A DNA stretch of 64,000 bases, taken from positions 256,277 to 320,276 of the forward strand of contig NZ_JAGSPM010000005.1 in assembly GCF_018139645.1 (NCBI RefSeq). The letters run 5' to 3'. Shown here piece by piece: positions 52,856 to 61,737 of this stretch. Source of the stretch: Affinundibacterium baiyunense (lineage in GTDB: Bacteria; Pseudomonadota; Gammaproteobacteria; Burkholderiales; Burkholderiaceae_D). Every line of letters begins with the position of its first letter. Within the stretch, counting starts at the first letter, position 1. The notes under the pieces are model-generated. The model ran no database searches. It worked only from the letters and a program-made list of their open reading frames with translations, and was not told the DNA's origin. The translations under genes and the position numbers were made by a program.

Positions 52856-53027
52856 TACTTACGCTCCTTCTTTCAATTGGCATTGGCTTAGCAGCATATG
52901 TCGTCTCTCGTGACACAGAATTCTTGGCCATGGCAGCTTATGAATCGTGCGTGGTTTACAGGAAAGAGGTTTTATTCGTGGTTTTTTATAAGAAACTATT
53001 TCTGATGGTAAAAGGTTTTAGTCATTT

Positions 53028-53054
53028 GCACAAGTGAGAGAAGCTCACTTGTGC
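53028..53054. repeat. Perfect 11-base inverted repeat after fdx
   Basis: GCACAAGTGAG and CTCACTTGTGC are separated by five bases. It lies between fdx and the histidine kinase and may end the isc transcript or be an operator of the kinase. No T-run follows on the minus strand. Confidence 0.6.
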
Positions 53055-53135
53055 AGATTCATTTCTTGCATGATGCAAAAACAGACAGATTCGCTTGCCA
53101 GAGCTTAATTAAATAAAAAAATGATATAACTAGAT

Positions 53136-53474
53136 TTAATGATTTTCACGTGCGTGATTGATCGTATATTTCGGAATTTCTATCGTGATGTCTTCGCTAC
53201 CAAGCTTGACCTGGCAAGATAGGCGTGAGGTGGCCTCTAAGCCCCAAGCAGCATCTAACAAATCTTCTTCGTCATCGGACGACTCATTCAGCGTGTTAAA
53301 ACCTTGGCGAACTACCACGTGGCAGGTAGTGCAGGCACAAGACATTTCACATGCATGTTCAATTTCAACTGCGTTCTCTACCATTGCTTCACACAGAGAC
53401 TTGCCTTCTTCAACCTCAATGGTTTTGCCTGAGGGGCATAGCTGGGCGTGCGGTAATATCGTGATTTTTGGCAT
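53136..53474 (-). CDS. fdx: Isc-type [2Fe-2S] ferredoxin
   Basis: Fdx gives electrons to iron-sulfur cluster assembly on IscU. The 112-residue protein has the cluster ligands C42, C48, C51 and C87, at the same positions as E. coli Fdx. The frame extends to 53537 but the ATG at 53474 starts M-P-K-I-T-I-L-P-H, the family start. It follows hscA by 55 bases. The small gene iscX usually next in the operon was not found. Confidence 0.95.
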   Translation of the reverse strand: MPKITILPHAQLCPSGKTIEVEEGKSLCEAMVENAVEIEHACEMSCACTTCHVVVRQGFNTLNESSDDEEDLLDAAWGLEATSRLSCQVKLGSEDITIEIPKYTINHARENH

Positions 53475-53529
53475 GATGGATTTTTCTATCGATTCTTCAA
53501 TTGTCAATGTTGTCTTGTTCAAGCGCAGT

Positions 53530-55395
53530 TTATTCAAACTCTGTCAGATTTTTTCCTGCCAGAGCACTGCGTACACTTTGATCCATACGACGTGCGGCGA
53601 ACTCTTCGGTACCGTCTGCTAATGCAGTGATACTTGCTTTAATCGTGTCGTGATCGTTACCCGATTTTGTTTCGCGCAAATTTTGGATAAGGGCTTCAAT
53701 CTGTTGTAACTCTGTAGCGTTTAATAATTGCTTGTCGCTGGCTAATGCTGATTCAATTGCCAACAATAAGCGATCGGCCTCAACTTGTTCTTCGCGCAAA
53801 GCACGTGCTTGCATGTCTGTCTCGGAAGAACTGAATGAATCTTGCAGCATGCGTGCAATATCATCGTCTGCTAAACCATATGATGGTTTGACGACGATAG
53901 ATGCTTCGACACCCGAGCGCATTTCGCGTGCGGAGACAGACAGCAAACCGTCGGCATCCACTTGGTAAGTAATGCGTATGCGCGCGGCACCGGCCGCCAT
54001 TGGTGGAATGCCACGTAATTCAAATTTGGCGAGAGAGCGACAATCGCTAACTAACTCACGTTCACCTTGGACGACGTGAATTGCAAGCGCGGTTTGCCCA
54101 TCTTTGAAGGTGGTGAATTCTTGCGCGCGTGCACAGGGAATCGTGGAATTTCTAGGGATAACTTTTTCGGATAAGCCACCCATGGTTTCGATCCCAAGCG
54201 ACAAAGGAATCACATCCAGCAATAACCAGTCGTCACCAGCAGCACGATTGCCTGCCAATAAGTTAGCTTGAACCGCAGCGCCAAGTGCGACCACTTTATC
54301 TGGATCGATATTAGCCAGTGGTGTCGTTTGGAAAAATTCACCGACCGCTTTGCGCACATGTGGCATACGAGTCGCGCCACCAACTAACACCACACCATCG
54401 ATATCATCAACTGTCAGCTTTGCATCGCGTAATACTTTGCGGCATGGTGTAATCGTCTTGATGACGAGATTTTCGGTAATCTCGGCAAAGATATTTTTCG
54501 TGATTTGCAGATGAACTACATCGCCGGTCGATAATTTTGCGTCGATGTAAGTAGATGTCTGCGTTGATAAAATTTCTTTGGCTTCGCGTGCTTTGACCAT
54601 CAATACGCGGGTGTCTGCGTCATTTAATAATGATAGGCCCGCTTCCTGCAAAATCCAGCAAAATAAACGATGATCAAAATCGTCACCACCCAAGGCGGAA
54701 TCGCCACCCGTGGATAAGACTTCGAACACGCCTTTACTCATGCGCAAAATCGAAATATCGAAAGTGCCACCACCCAAATCATAAACTGCGTAGATGCCTT
54801 CTGAACCATTGTCGAGGCCATAGGCAATTGCTGCAGCGGTCGGTTCGTTAAGCAATCGTAATACATTCAAGCCAGCTAGCTTGGCAGCATCTTTAGTCGC
54901 TTGGCGCTGTGCATCATCGAAGTAAGCCGGAACGGTAATTACAGCACCAACCAAATCGTCACCTAGGGCATCTTCCGCTTGCTGACGTAAGGTGGCGAGA
55001 ATTTGCGCAGAAACTTCTACCGGACTTTTAATGCCAGCAACCGTTTTCAATTGCACCATACCAGGTTCATCATGAAAATCGTAAGGCAAATTTTCGGCGT
55101 GCGCGATATCTTTTAAGCCGCGCCCCATAAATCGTTTGACAGAGACGATGGTATTTTTAGGATCAGTCGTTTGTTCTACCTGCGCCTTGTATCCGATGTG
55201 CGCATGACCATTTGGTAAATAGCGAACCACCGAAGGAAGCAAGGAACGTCCTTCTTCGTCGTTGAGAATCTCTGGGATACTATTGCGCACCGTGGCAACT
55301 AAGGAGTTGGTGGTTCCTAGATCGATACCCACTGCCAAGCGATGTTGGTGTGGTGCGGTCGACATGCCGGGTTCTGAAATTTGCAGTAATGCCAT
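53530..55395 (-). CDS. hscA: Fe-S protein assembly chaperone HscA (Hsp70 type)
   Basis: HscA is the specialised Hsp70 that, with HscB, drives cluster transfer from IscU via its LPPVK motif (present here in IscU). The 621-residue protein has the phosphate loops [10 protein letters not shown] and [11 protein letters not shown] and the linker [12 protein letters not shown]. The ATG at 55395 ([10 protein letters not shown]) is typical of HscA; the frame opens further upstream to 55476. A 154-base gap to hscB is larger than in the other isc junctions. Confidence 0.95.
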   Translation of the reverse strand: MALLQISEPGMSTAPHQHRLAVGIDLGTTNSLVATVRNSIPEILNDEEGRSLLPSVVRYLPNGHAHIGYKAQVEQTTDPKNTIVSVKRFMGRGLKDIAHAENLPYDFHDEPGMVQLKTVAGIKSPVEVSAQILATLRQQAEDALGDDLVGAVITVPAYFDDAQRQATKDAAKLAGLNVLRLLNEPTAAAIAYGLDNGSEGIYAVYDLGGGTFDISILRMSKGVFEVLSTGGDSALGGDDFDHRLFCWILQEAGLSLLNDADTRVLMVKAREAKEILSTQTSTYIDAKLSTGDVVHLQITKNIFAEITENLVIKTITPCRKVLRDAKLTVDDIDGVVLVGGATRMPHVRKAVGEFFQTTPLANIDPDKVVALGAAVQANLLAGNRAAGDDWLLLDVIPLSLGIETMGGLSEKVIPRNSTIPCARAQEFTTFKDGQTALAIHVVQGERELVSDCRSLAKFELRGIPPMAAGAARIRITYQVDADGLLSVSAREMRSGVEASIVVKPSYGLADDDIARMLQDSFSSSETDMQARALREEQVEADRLLLAIESALASDKQLLNATELQQIEALIQNLRETKSGNDHDTIKASITALADGTEEFAARRMDQSVRSALAGKNLTEFE

Positions 55396-55549
55396 AATCT
55401 TGTCGTGAAGAAGGCGCAAGACGCCATCGGTTTGGGTTAATCTGAATACGGTGCTTGAATCTCTAAGTTGATCCAACGTCTATCTAGCTGGTTATCAATT
55501 AAGCATTCTGCGCAATATTGAATAAAGTATTTTGAGACTTATTTGAAGC

Positions 55550-56059
55550 TCATTCGTCAAAAGCGGCGATATCGATCAAAAATTTTTCTAAGAACAAACA
55601 AGCACGAATCTCTTGGGCCGCGGTTTGAAAATCACCTTGTGTAATCGCTTTTCCTGCATTTGCGGTTTGCGCTTTTAAACCTGCTTGCACTTCTTTTTCT
55701 AGCCGCATCATTGCTGCCGTATCGTGACCGTGACGCGCATCGTCAAAAGCTTCACGCCATTCCATTTGCTGCATCAAAAAACTGGCAGGCATACTGGTGT
55801 TCGATTCAGTTTGCAAATCCACGCCGTTCAAATTGCACAAGTAGGACGCACGTTTCAACGGGTCTTTTAAAGTTTGATACGCTTCATTCGCTTGCGTTGC
55901 CCACTGCATCGCGACACGCTTTTCCGCGTCACCCGCTTGTACAAATTTATCTGGATGAACACGTGATTGTACTTCGCGATAAGCCTTGTCGAGTTGCGCT
56001 CGATCCAATTCAAATTGCATAGGCAAATTAAACAGCGCGAAGTGATTTTGCATGGTCAT
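55550..56059 (-). CDS. hscB: Fe-S protein assembly co-chaperone HscB
   Basis: HscB is the J-domain partner of HscA and binds IscU. The 169-residue protein has the J-domain with V-H-P-D-K-F (about residues 34-39), R-A-S-Y-L-C-N-L-N-G, and a C-terminal helical bundle with M-Q-Q-M-E-W-R-E-A (IscU-binding). It follows iscA by 17 bases. Confidence 0.95.
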   Translation of the reverse strand: MTMQNHFALFNLPMQFELDRAQLDKAYREVQSRVHPDKFVQAGDAEKRVAMQWATQANEAYQTLKDPLKRASYLCNLNGVDLQTESNTSMPASFLMQQMEWREAFDDARHGHDTAAMMRLEKEVQAGLKAQTANAGKAITQGDFQTAAQEIRACLFLEKFLIDIAAFDE

Positions 56060-56076
56060 CGTTGGCTTGCCTTGGC

Positions 56077-56400
56077 TTAAATGCGGAAACTCTCACCGCA
56101 ACCACACTCGTCTTTGACGTTGGGGTTGTAGAATTTAAAACCTTCGTTTAAGCCTTCGCGCGCGAAGTCTAATTCAGTACCATCGATGTAAGGCAAACTT
56201 TTTGGATCGACAAACACTTTCACACCGTGCGACTCGAAGATTTGATCTTCGTTGCCCATCTCGTCGACGTATTCTAATTTATACGCCATGCCAGAACATC
56301 CGGTGGTGCGAACGCCGAAGCGTAAGCCTATGCCTTTGCCGCGACGCTCCATATAACGGATGACGTGTTTTGCTGCTTTTTCTGTCAGAGTAATCGCCAT
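56077..56400 (-). CDS. iscA: Iron-sulfur cluster assembly protein IscA
   Basis: This 107-residue A-type carrier has the three conserved cysteines in T-T-G-C-S-G-M-A-Y and D-E-C-G-C-G-E-S-F, which bind iron or a cluster. The length is normal. It is in iscRSUA order, 49 bases after iscU. Confidence 0.96.
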   Translation of the reverse strand: MAITLTEKAAKHVIRYMERRGKGIGLRFGVRTTGCSGMAYKLEYVDEMGNEDQIFESHGVKVFVDPKSLPYIDGTELDFAREGLNEGFKFYNPNVKDECGCGESFRI

Positions 56401-56449
56401 GATCTATCCACATTGCGCTAAAGCTGCGCGAAAAATAAGTTGAATAAAA

Positions 56450-56836
56450 TTATTCAGCGCTGTGCTTGTTTTTGTAATCGAGTACGGCTGCCTTGATCGC
56501 ATCTTCTGCCAAAATAGAGCAGTGAATTTTGACCGGCGGCAAGGCTAATTCTTCCGCGATTTCGGTGTTCTTAATGCTCAAAGCTTGGTCTAAAGTTTTG
56601 CCTTTGACCCATTCAGTCACCAAGGACGAGGACGCAATCGCAGAACCACAGCCATAAGTTTTGAACTTGGCGTCTTGAATCACGCCATCTGCACCAACTT
56701 TAATCTGTAATTTCATCACGTCGCCGCAAGCTGGTGCACCAACCATGCCCGTACCAACAGAGTCATCACCTTTTTCAAATGCGCCAACATTGCGTGGATT
56801 CTCGTAGTGATCCAATACTTTTTCTGAATATGCCAT
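56450..56836 (-). CDS. iscU: Iron-sulfur cluster scaffold IscU
   Basis: This 128-residue scaffold assembles [2Fe-2S] clusters. It has ligand cysteines C37, C63 and C106, with D39, and the HscA-recognition motif LPPVK at 99-103. It is 28 bases after iscS. Confidence 0.97.
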   Translation of the reverse strand: MAYSEKVLDHYENPRNVGAFEKGDDSVGTGMVGAPACGDVMKLQIKVGADGVIQDAKFKTYGCGSAIASSSLVTEWVKGKTLDQALSIKNTEIAEELALPPVKIHCSILAEDAIKAAVLDYKNKHSAE

Positions 56837-56864
56837 GATAAAAATTCCTTTTTAAATTATTCGA

Positions 56865-58139
56865 TTAGTGGGCGGCCCATTGAATTGTCGAAATGTCGAT
56901 ACCGTCTTTGTACATATCCCAAAGCGGAGACAATTCACGCAATTTGCCGACTTTGGATTTCAAGAGTTCTATCGTGAAATCGATGTCTTCTTCGGTGGTA
57001 AAGCGACCAATAGTGAAACGAATTGAGCTGTGCGCTAATTCATCGCTGCGACCTAAGGCACGCAAAACATAGGATGGTTCCAAGCTTGCAGAAGTACATG
57101 CAGAACCAGAAGAGACCGCAATGTCTTTAATCGCCATGATCAAGGATTCACCTTCGACATAATTGAAACTCACGTTCAAGTTATGCGGAACGCGATGATC
57201 CATGTCACCGTTAATGTAAGTTTCTTCGATTTCGCCCAAGCCCTTGGCTAAGCGATCGCGCATGGCACGAATGTGCGCCAATTCGCTCGCCATTTCTTCT
57301 TTTGCGATACGGAACGCTTCGCCCATACCAGCGATCTGGTGCGTTGCTAATGTGCCAGAACGCAAGCCGCGTTCGTGGCCACCACCGTGCATTTGCGCTT
57401 CCAAACGGACGCGTGGCTTGCGGCGTACATACAATGCACCAACGCCTTTTGGCCCATACGATTTATGAGCAGAGAAGGACACTAAATCGACTTTGACTTT
57501 TTCCAAATCGATCTCGACTTTGCCGGTTGCTTGTGCTGCGTCGGAATGAAAGATAATGCCTTTTTCGCGGCACAATTCGCCGATTTCGGCGATAGGTTGA
57601 ATCACGCCGATTTCATTGTTAACCCACATGACTGAGACCAAAATCGTATCTGGGCGAATCGCTTCTTTGAGCTGTTCGATAGTGATTAAGCCATTGTCCT
57701 GTGGTTGCAAATAAGTCGCTTCGAAACCCTGACGTTCAAGTTCACGTACCGTATCTAACACCGCTTTGTGTTCAGTCTTAACGGTAATGATGTGCTTGCC
57801 TTTACCTTTGTAAAACTGTGCCGCACCTTTCAACGCCAAGTTATTACTTTCAGTAGCGCCCGAGGTCCAAATAATTTCACGTGGATCAGCATTGACTAAA
57901 GCCGCTACATGGTTACGCGCTGTTTCTACCGCAGCTTCAGCATCCCAGCCATAAGCGTGGCTACGAGATGCAGGATTGCCAAATTGCGCACGCAAATAAG
58001 GAATCATGACTTCCGCGACGCGTGGATCGACTGGCGTCGTCGCCGAGTAATCCATGTAGATAGGAAAGTGCGGTGCTTTGAGCGTATCGATCAAAGATTT
58101 CGTTAGCTGTACAGATGCTTGTGTGTTTGCAGCAGTCAT
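56865..58139 (-). CDS. iscS: Cysteine desulfurase IscS
   Basis: IscS is the PLP-dependent desulfurase that supplies sulfur from cysteine to Fe-S assembly and tRNA thiolation. The 424-residue protein has the PLP lysine K226 (in [12 protein letters not shown]) and the active-site cysteine C348 (S-S-G-S-A-C-T-S). Compared with E. coli IscS (K206, C328) it has about 20 extra N-terminal residues. The ATG at 58139 follows iscR by 15 bases. Confidence 0.96.
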   Translation of the reverse strand: MTAANTQASVQLTKSLIDTLKAPHFPIYMDYSATTPVDPRVAEVMIPYLRAQFGNPASRSHAYGWDAEAAVETARNHVAALVNADPREIIWTSGATESNNLALKGAAQFYKGKGKHIITVKTEHKAVLDTVRELERQGFEATYLQPQDNGLITIEQLKEAIRPDTILVSVMWVNNEIGVIQPIAEIGELCREKGIIFHSDAAQATGKVEIDLEKVKVDLVSFSAHKSYGPKGVGALYVRRKPRVRLEAQMHGGGHERGLRSGTLATHQIAGMGEAFRIAKEEMASELAHIRAMRDRLAKGLGEIEETYINGDMDHRVPHNLNVSFNYVEGESLIMAIKDIAVSSGSACTSASLEPSYVLRALGRSDELAHSSIRFTIGRFTTEEDIDFTIELLKSKVGKLRELSPLWDMYKDGIDISTIQWAAH

Positions 58140-58154
58140 TCAAAACTCCAAATT

Positions 58155-58637
58155 TTAGGAAATAGTGCGTTCGGCGTGGCCGTGGCGAACGATAACAACA
58201 GGTTTGTCTTGGGCTTTTTGCTTTTGTTGATTGACCAAGTCTTGTAAGGAGACAGAGTCGAGATAATCGACCATTTTGGCATTCAGGTTTGCCCACAAAT
58301 CATGCGTCATGCAGTGAATGCCGTTGTCATGATCGCTACCGTGGCAATTGCCTTTGCTGCCGCATTGCGTCGCATCAAGCGGTTCGTCGACGGCGATAAT
58401 GATGTCTGCAACGGTAACGTTCTGCGCTTTGCGTGCCAAATGATAGCCGCCACCAGGCCCACGTACCGATTCAACGATTTCATGGCGACGTAGCTTGCCG
58501 AACAATTGTTCAAGATAGGATAAGGAAATATCTTGGCGCTGGCTGATGCCTGCCAATGTGACTGGTCCGTTGTCTTGACGTAAGGCAAGATCGATCATGG
58601 CTGTTACAGCAAATCGGCCTTTAGTAGTGAGACGCAT
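58155..58637 (-). CDS. iscR: Fe-S cluster regulator IscR
   Basis: IscR is the Rrf2-family regulator that binds a [2Fe-2S] cluster and represses the isc operon when the cluster is present. The 160-residue protein has the Rrf2 winged helix (about 1-65, M-R-L-T-T-K-G-R-F-A-V-T-A) and cluster cysteines C92, C98 and C109 with the M-T-H-D-L-W segment. E. coli has the third cysteine six residues after the second; here it is 11, an insertion of five residues in this loop. It is the first gene of iscRSUA-hscBA-fdx. Confidence 0.94.
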   Translation of the reverse strand: MRLTTKGRFAVTAMIDLALRQDNGPVTLAGISQRQDISLSYLEQLFGKLRRHEIVESVRGPGGGYHLARKAQNVTVADIIIAVDEPLDATQCGSKGNCHGSDHDNGIHCMTHDLWANLNAKMVDYLDSVSLQDLVNQQKQKAQDKPVVIVRHGHAERTIS

Positions 58638-58693
58638 GAGTCAATACTCCAAACTTGTTGAAATTTGTCGGAATTGCGCTTTGAATAAACTTT

Positions 58694-58718
58694 AATCCCG
58701 AGCATTTGACTCAAGTAT
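58694..58718 (-). promoter_or_regulatory. IscR-type binding site in the isc promoter
   Basis: On the minus strand the site reads ATACTTGAGTCAAATGCTCG then GGATT, matching the type 1 IscR motif (ATA-n-TTGACTAaaTtaCTCGGnTAT-like) with few differences. It overlaps the -10 box of the predicted promoter, so IscR binding would repress. Confidence 0.7.
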
Positions 58719-58742
58719 AGCAAACTTGAGTAATATTGTCTG
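58714..58742 (-). promoter_or_regulatory. Sigma70 promoter of the isc operon
   Basis: On the minus strand CAGACA (58737-58742) and TATACT (58714-58719) are separated by 17 bases. The -10 overlaps the IscR site, consistent with repression. It is about 75 bases upstream of the iscR ATG. Confidence 0.65.
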
Positions 58743-58786
58743 GTACTGCCTATTATTGCTGGATTGGCGCATGGCCTCGTGAAGAG

Positions 58787-58810
58787 AGGGCGAATTGATC
58801 AATTCGCCCT
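58787..58810. terminator. 24-base perfect palindrome after the TonB-dependent receptor
   Basis: AGGGCGAATTGATCAATTCG with CCCT forms a 12-base-pair stem with no loop, 15 bases after the receptor stop. No T-run follows, so this is a weak terminator or a structural or operator site. Confidence 0.45.
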
Positions 58811-58824
58811 GTGTCGAGATAGCT

Positions 58825-60939
58825 TTAGAAGTCAAACTGTCCCGAGATTTTATAAGTACGCGGTGCGCCTGGGAATAAATAGCCGCCCAAACTTTGCGTT
58901 ACATCACGCCAATAGAATTTATTAAAAGCATTATTAATATCGAAACGGAAGGTGCTGACTACGCCTTGAATTTGGGTGGTGTAGCGCGCTCCGAGATTGA
59001 CGACATTAAATGCTGGCACGCTGACTTTATTGTCAGGGCTAAAAGCTTTACTGCCAGAGTATTGCCAAGATGCGGTTAAGTGCGTACCAGACCAAGCAGC
59101 AGGAGCGTAATCGGTGTAAATCGTCGATTTGAAATTGGGTACATTGGTCACGCGTTTGCCTTCTATGTTGGCGTCTCCCGTATTGTTTTGACGTGCATTC
59201 AAGGCGGTGGCACTTAATCCTAATATCCAATTGGTTGCCAGATTGCCTTGCGCGGCGATTTCAAGGCCACGATGTTCTGCTTCTCCTGTACTCACATACA
59301 TGTTTGCTGCGTTCGTGTATTCGAGTGGTTTCGTGATGCGGAAAATGGCTGCGGAAACATTCAAATCGCGAGCTATCGCTGATTTGACGCCGAATTCGAT
59401 TTGCTTGGATTTGCCTGCGTCGAGCATTTTATTCTCGTTGCTGGTGCCGATCGGTGCAACACCGCCGTGTTCCAATCCTTCACTCAGACTGAGGTAGGTG
59501 TTGGTTGTTGGTGTCGCTTTATAGACCAGTGCTACATTGGGTAAATTGTATGACTGGCTAAAGTTTGGGCTGCCCAATTGTGTTCTATCGACATCGAGGT
59601 GGCGCAGGCCAAAGTGTAAATCAAATTCTTGATTTAGTTTGACAATATCTTGAATGAATGCGGACAACTCTTTGTCGGTGCGGCGCAATAAGACTGGACC
59701 GGGTTTGCCGCTTGATGGTGGGACTGCCATAGGACGGAAAAGATTGCTGCTGCCTGCGTAGTCATATACGTAGTTGCCGTAATAATCGCGACGTTGCGAA
59801 TGATTCACGCCAAAAGCGATTCGGTGTTGGAGTTCGCCAGTGGCGAAATTGCCGCTGACAATGGCTTGAATGCCGCGCAGTTTTTTTGATTCGCCGGGAC
59901 TTTGGTAATCGTAAACATCATAGTCGCCGTTCGCGCAATAGCCGGGAAACAGTTCTTGCGCTCTACATCCATAGGGGAATGCCGTGAAGTCATCGCGTTT
60001 GAATTCATGTGCATTAGCTGCGATTTCCGTGGTCCAATTTTGATTGATTTGATATTCAAATCGTAGGCCTAGATTGCTGTTTTTTGTGTCGACAGGCTTA
60101 ACCCATTTTTGGTTGTTTAGCATCATGTCGGCTTTGATGCCGCGTGGTAGATCTTTGCCATCAAATAATTGAAAGCCAGGAACCGAAATTTGCGACTTGT
60201 GTTGATAGTCAGCATCGATTTGAAAAAGTGCTTGTGGGTTAATTTGCCAATTAAATGCGAATCCAGCAAATTGGCGTTCGCCATCAGCACCTTTGACGTA
60301 TGAGCGTAACTTTTCAATCGCAGCATTGATGCGATAGCCAAATTGTTTATTATCCGTTTTGCCGCCTAGATCAACAGTGCCATACAAGGTGCCACGTTCG
60401 CTAGCTTCCAGCGTAGTTGAGCGCACCAATGAATTGGTGGGGCGTTTTGTGACGTAATTAATGATGCCGCCGGGTGTGGTGAAGCCAGACTGCAAACCAC
60501 TGATGCCTTTGAGAATTTCGAGTCGCTCTTTATTTTCTAATGGGATTGAGGCGTCACCAAGAATCGCGAATCCATCTTTGCGATAGCTAGACGAATTGTC
60601 TAGCGTAAAGCCACGAATTGAAAATTGTTCTGCATAGCCAACTGCATTGTAGGCATCGCTGACGCTGGCATCGAATTTCATCGCGTCACTGGTTTGGCGT
60701 ACGCGCAAATCTTGTAATTGGCTGGCGGAAAAAACATTCAGTGTTGCCGGAGTGTCTTGTAGCGTATTCGCAATAAATCCATTCGCTTTGCTGGTGTCAA
60801 CTTTGTTGCTACGACTGGCGCTGACGACAACTTCTTGTAAGGTTTGTTCTTGGCTTTGTGCGGACGCGCTACTAGCAACAGCAAGCAATTGTGTAATGGC
60901 GATGGTGATGAGACTAAAACGGAAACGTGGATTTGACAT
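58825..60939 (-). CDS. TonB-dependent outer-membrane receptor under TPP riboswitch control
   Basis: This 704-residue protein has a signal peptide (about 1-28, S-S-A-S-A-Q), a TonB box (E-V-V-V-S-A), a plug domain (about 50-175; S-I-R-G-F, E-I-L-K-G-I-S-G-L) and a 22-strand barrel ending in Y-K-I-S-G-Q-F-D-F. By family it looks like a siderophore receptor. The upstream TPP riboswitch (61009-61097) makes a thiamine or thiamine-precursor receptor more likely. The ATG at 60939 gives the signal peptide; an in-frame ATG at 61005 near the aptamer would add 22 residues without clear benefit. Confidence 0.9.
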   Translation of the reverse strand: MSNPRFRFSLITIAITQLLAVASSASAQSQEQTLQEVVVSASRSNKVDTSKANGFIANTLQDTPATLNVFSASQLQDLRVRQTSDAMKFDASVSDAYNAVGYAEQFSIRGFTLDNSSSYRKDGFAILGDASIPLENKERLEILKGISGLQSGFTTPGGIINYVTKRPTNSLVRSTTLEASERGTLYGTVDLGGKTDNKQFGYRINAAIEKLRSYVKGADGERQFAGFAFNWQINPQALFQIDADYQHKSQISVPGFQLFDGKDLPRGIKADMMLNNQKWVKPVDTKNSNLGLRFEYQINQNWTTEIAANAHEFKRDDFTAFPYGCRAQELFPGYCANGDYDVYDYQSPGESKKLRGIQAIVSGNFATGELQHRIAFGVNHSQRRDYYGNYVYDYAGSSNLFRPMAVPPSSGKPGPVLLRRTDKELSAFIQDIVKLNQEFDLHFGLRHLDVDRTQLGSPNFSQSYNLPNVALVYKATPTTNTYLSLSEGLEHGGVAPIGTSNENKMLDAGKSKQIEFGVKSAIARDLNVSAAIFRITKPLEYTNAANMYVSTGEAEHRGLEIAAQGNLATNWILGLSATALNARQNNTGDANIEGKRVTNVPNFKSTIYTDYAPAAWSGTHLTASWQYSGSKAFSPDNKVSVPAFNVVNLGARYTTQIQGVVSTFRFDINNAFNKFYWRDVTQSLGGYLFPGAPRTYKISGQFDF

Positions 60940-61008
60940 GATCTGCTCTTCTACTTGGTTGTGTCTGGACGAGCCAAGCAAAAGAGGGCGGATGAGTGGA
61001 GTCATCTT

Positions 61009-61097
61009 GCGCTTCCCTTCGCTGGCATTATCCAGATCAGGTTCAAGGGACTATCTCACCCGTACACCGTCGTACAGGACCCCTAGCGAAGGCGAGA
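61009..61097 (-). promoter_or_regulatory. TPP riboswitch (THI element) upstream of the TonB-dependent receptor
   Basis: On the minus strand the element has the P1 strand CTTCGC, the segment GGGTGAGATAGTCCC, then the invariant CTTGAACCTGATCTGGATAA and TGCCAGCGAAGGGAAG, the signature of TPP riboswitch aptamers (CUGAGA appears here as GUGAGA). P1 pairs CTTCGC with GCGAAG. The aptamer end is about 70 bases before the receptor ATG, which may serve as expression platform. High thiamine pyrophosphate would turn the receptor off. Confidence 0.93.
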
Positions 61098-61159
61098 CTT
61101 TAACATAAAACCGCTTTGAGGGTTTTGTGGCAGAGTAGTTGTTGTGCTTGAGTGAAAAT

Positions 61160-61188
61160 GAAAAAAGCCTTGTATTTCTACAAGGCCT
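61160..61188 (-). terminator. Terminator of the tRNA-Asn transcript
   Basis: GCCTTGTA and TACAAGGC form a perfect stem with a four-base loop, followed on the minus strand by a run of six Ts. It is six bases after the second tRNA-Asn 3' end. Confidence 0.85.
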
Positions 61189-61194
61189 TTTATT

Positions 61195-61270
61195 TGGCTC
61201 CCCGACCTGGACTCGAACCAGGGACCTGCGGATTAACAGTCCGTCGCTCTACCGACTGAGCTATCAGGGA
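61195..61270 (-). tRNA. tRNA-Asn (GTT), second copy in transcription order
   Basis: On the minus strand the sequence begins TCCCTGATAGCTCAGTCGGT and folds into a cloverleaf: acceptor TCCCTGA pairing with TCGGGGA, D-loop with AGCTCAGTCGGTAGAGC, anticodon stem/loop CGGACTGTTAATCCG with anticodon GTT, T-arm with GGTTCGAGTCC and an encoded CCA (61195-61197). It is identical over 76 bases to the copy at 61327. Confidence 0.95.
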
Positions 61271-61326
61271 ATAGAAGAATAAACTTCTAAAACTTTACTG
61301 CAGCAACGATTAAGTTGCGAATTCTG

Positions 61327-61402
61327 TGGCTCCCCGACCTGGACTCGAACCAGGGACCTGCGGATTAACAGTCCGTCGCTCTACCGACTGAGCTATCAGG
61401 GA
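61327..61402 (-). tRNA. tRNA-Asn (GTT), first copy in transcription order
   Basis: Identical in all 76 positions to the copy at 61195, including the encoded CCA (61327-61329). The two copies are 56 bases apart, so they form one short transcript from the promoter at 61415-61443. Confidence 0.95.
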
Positions 61403-61414
61403 ACAGAGACAAAC

Positions 61415-61443
61415 ATTATAGGGAGCTTTCTAATTCTTGTCAA
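61415..61443 (-). promoter_or_regulatory. Consensus sigma70 promoter of the tRNA-Asn pair
   Basis: On the minus strand TTGACA (61438-61443) and TATAAT (61415-61420) are both perfect and 17 bases apart. Transcription would start at about 61408, a few bases before the first tRNA. Confidence 0.9.
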
Positions 61444-61601
61444 AAGATTTTAGGCCAAGAGTCCAATTTTGTACGTGTTGAAAGTTTTGTTTCATCTCGA
61501 TAGTTATTCTGAGATTTTATGTTTCGATTTAATAGTCGCTCTCCAATAAAGAATAAGCTGATGGGTAGAATTTATGTCGATTAACCTCTTTTGTAAGAAT
61601 A

Positions 61602-61617
61602 CTGATAATATATACAG
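61602..61617 (+). promoter_or_regulatory. LexA (SOS) box upstream of uvrB
   Basis: CTGATAATATATACAG matches the LexA consensus CTGT-n8-ACAG with one mismatch and an AT-rich centre. It lies 120 bases upstream of the uvrB start, the place expected for SOS control. Confidence 0.7.
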
Positions 61618-61737
61618 CCTACAGTCGCTTGTGTGATTTGTCGTATTTTTTTTCTGCTACAGAACTGGATTTGTTTAAATATCCGACATTCAAATCGTCA
61701 ACCGACTCATACAGATTTTTCAAAGATTGGTTTAATC

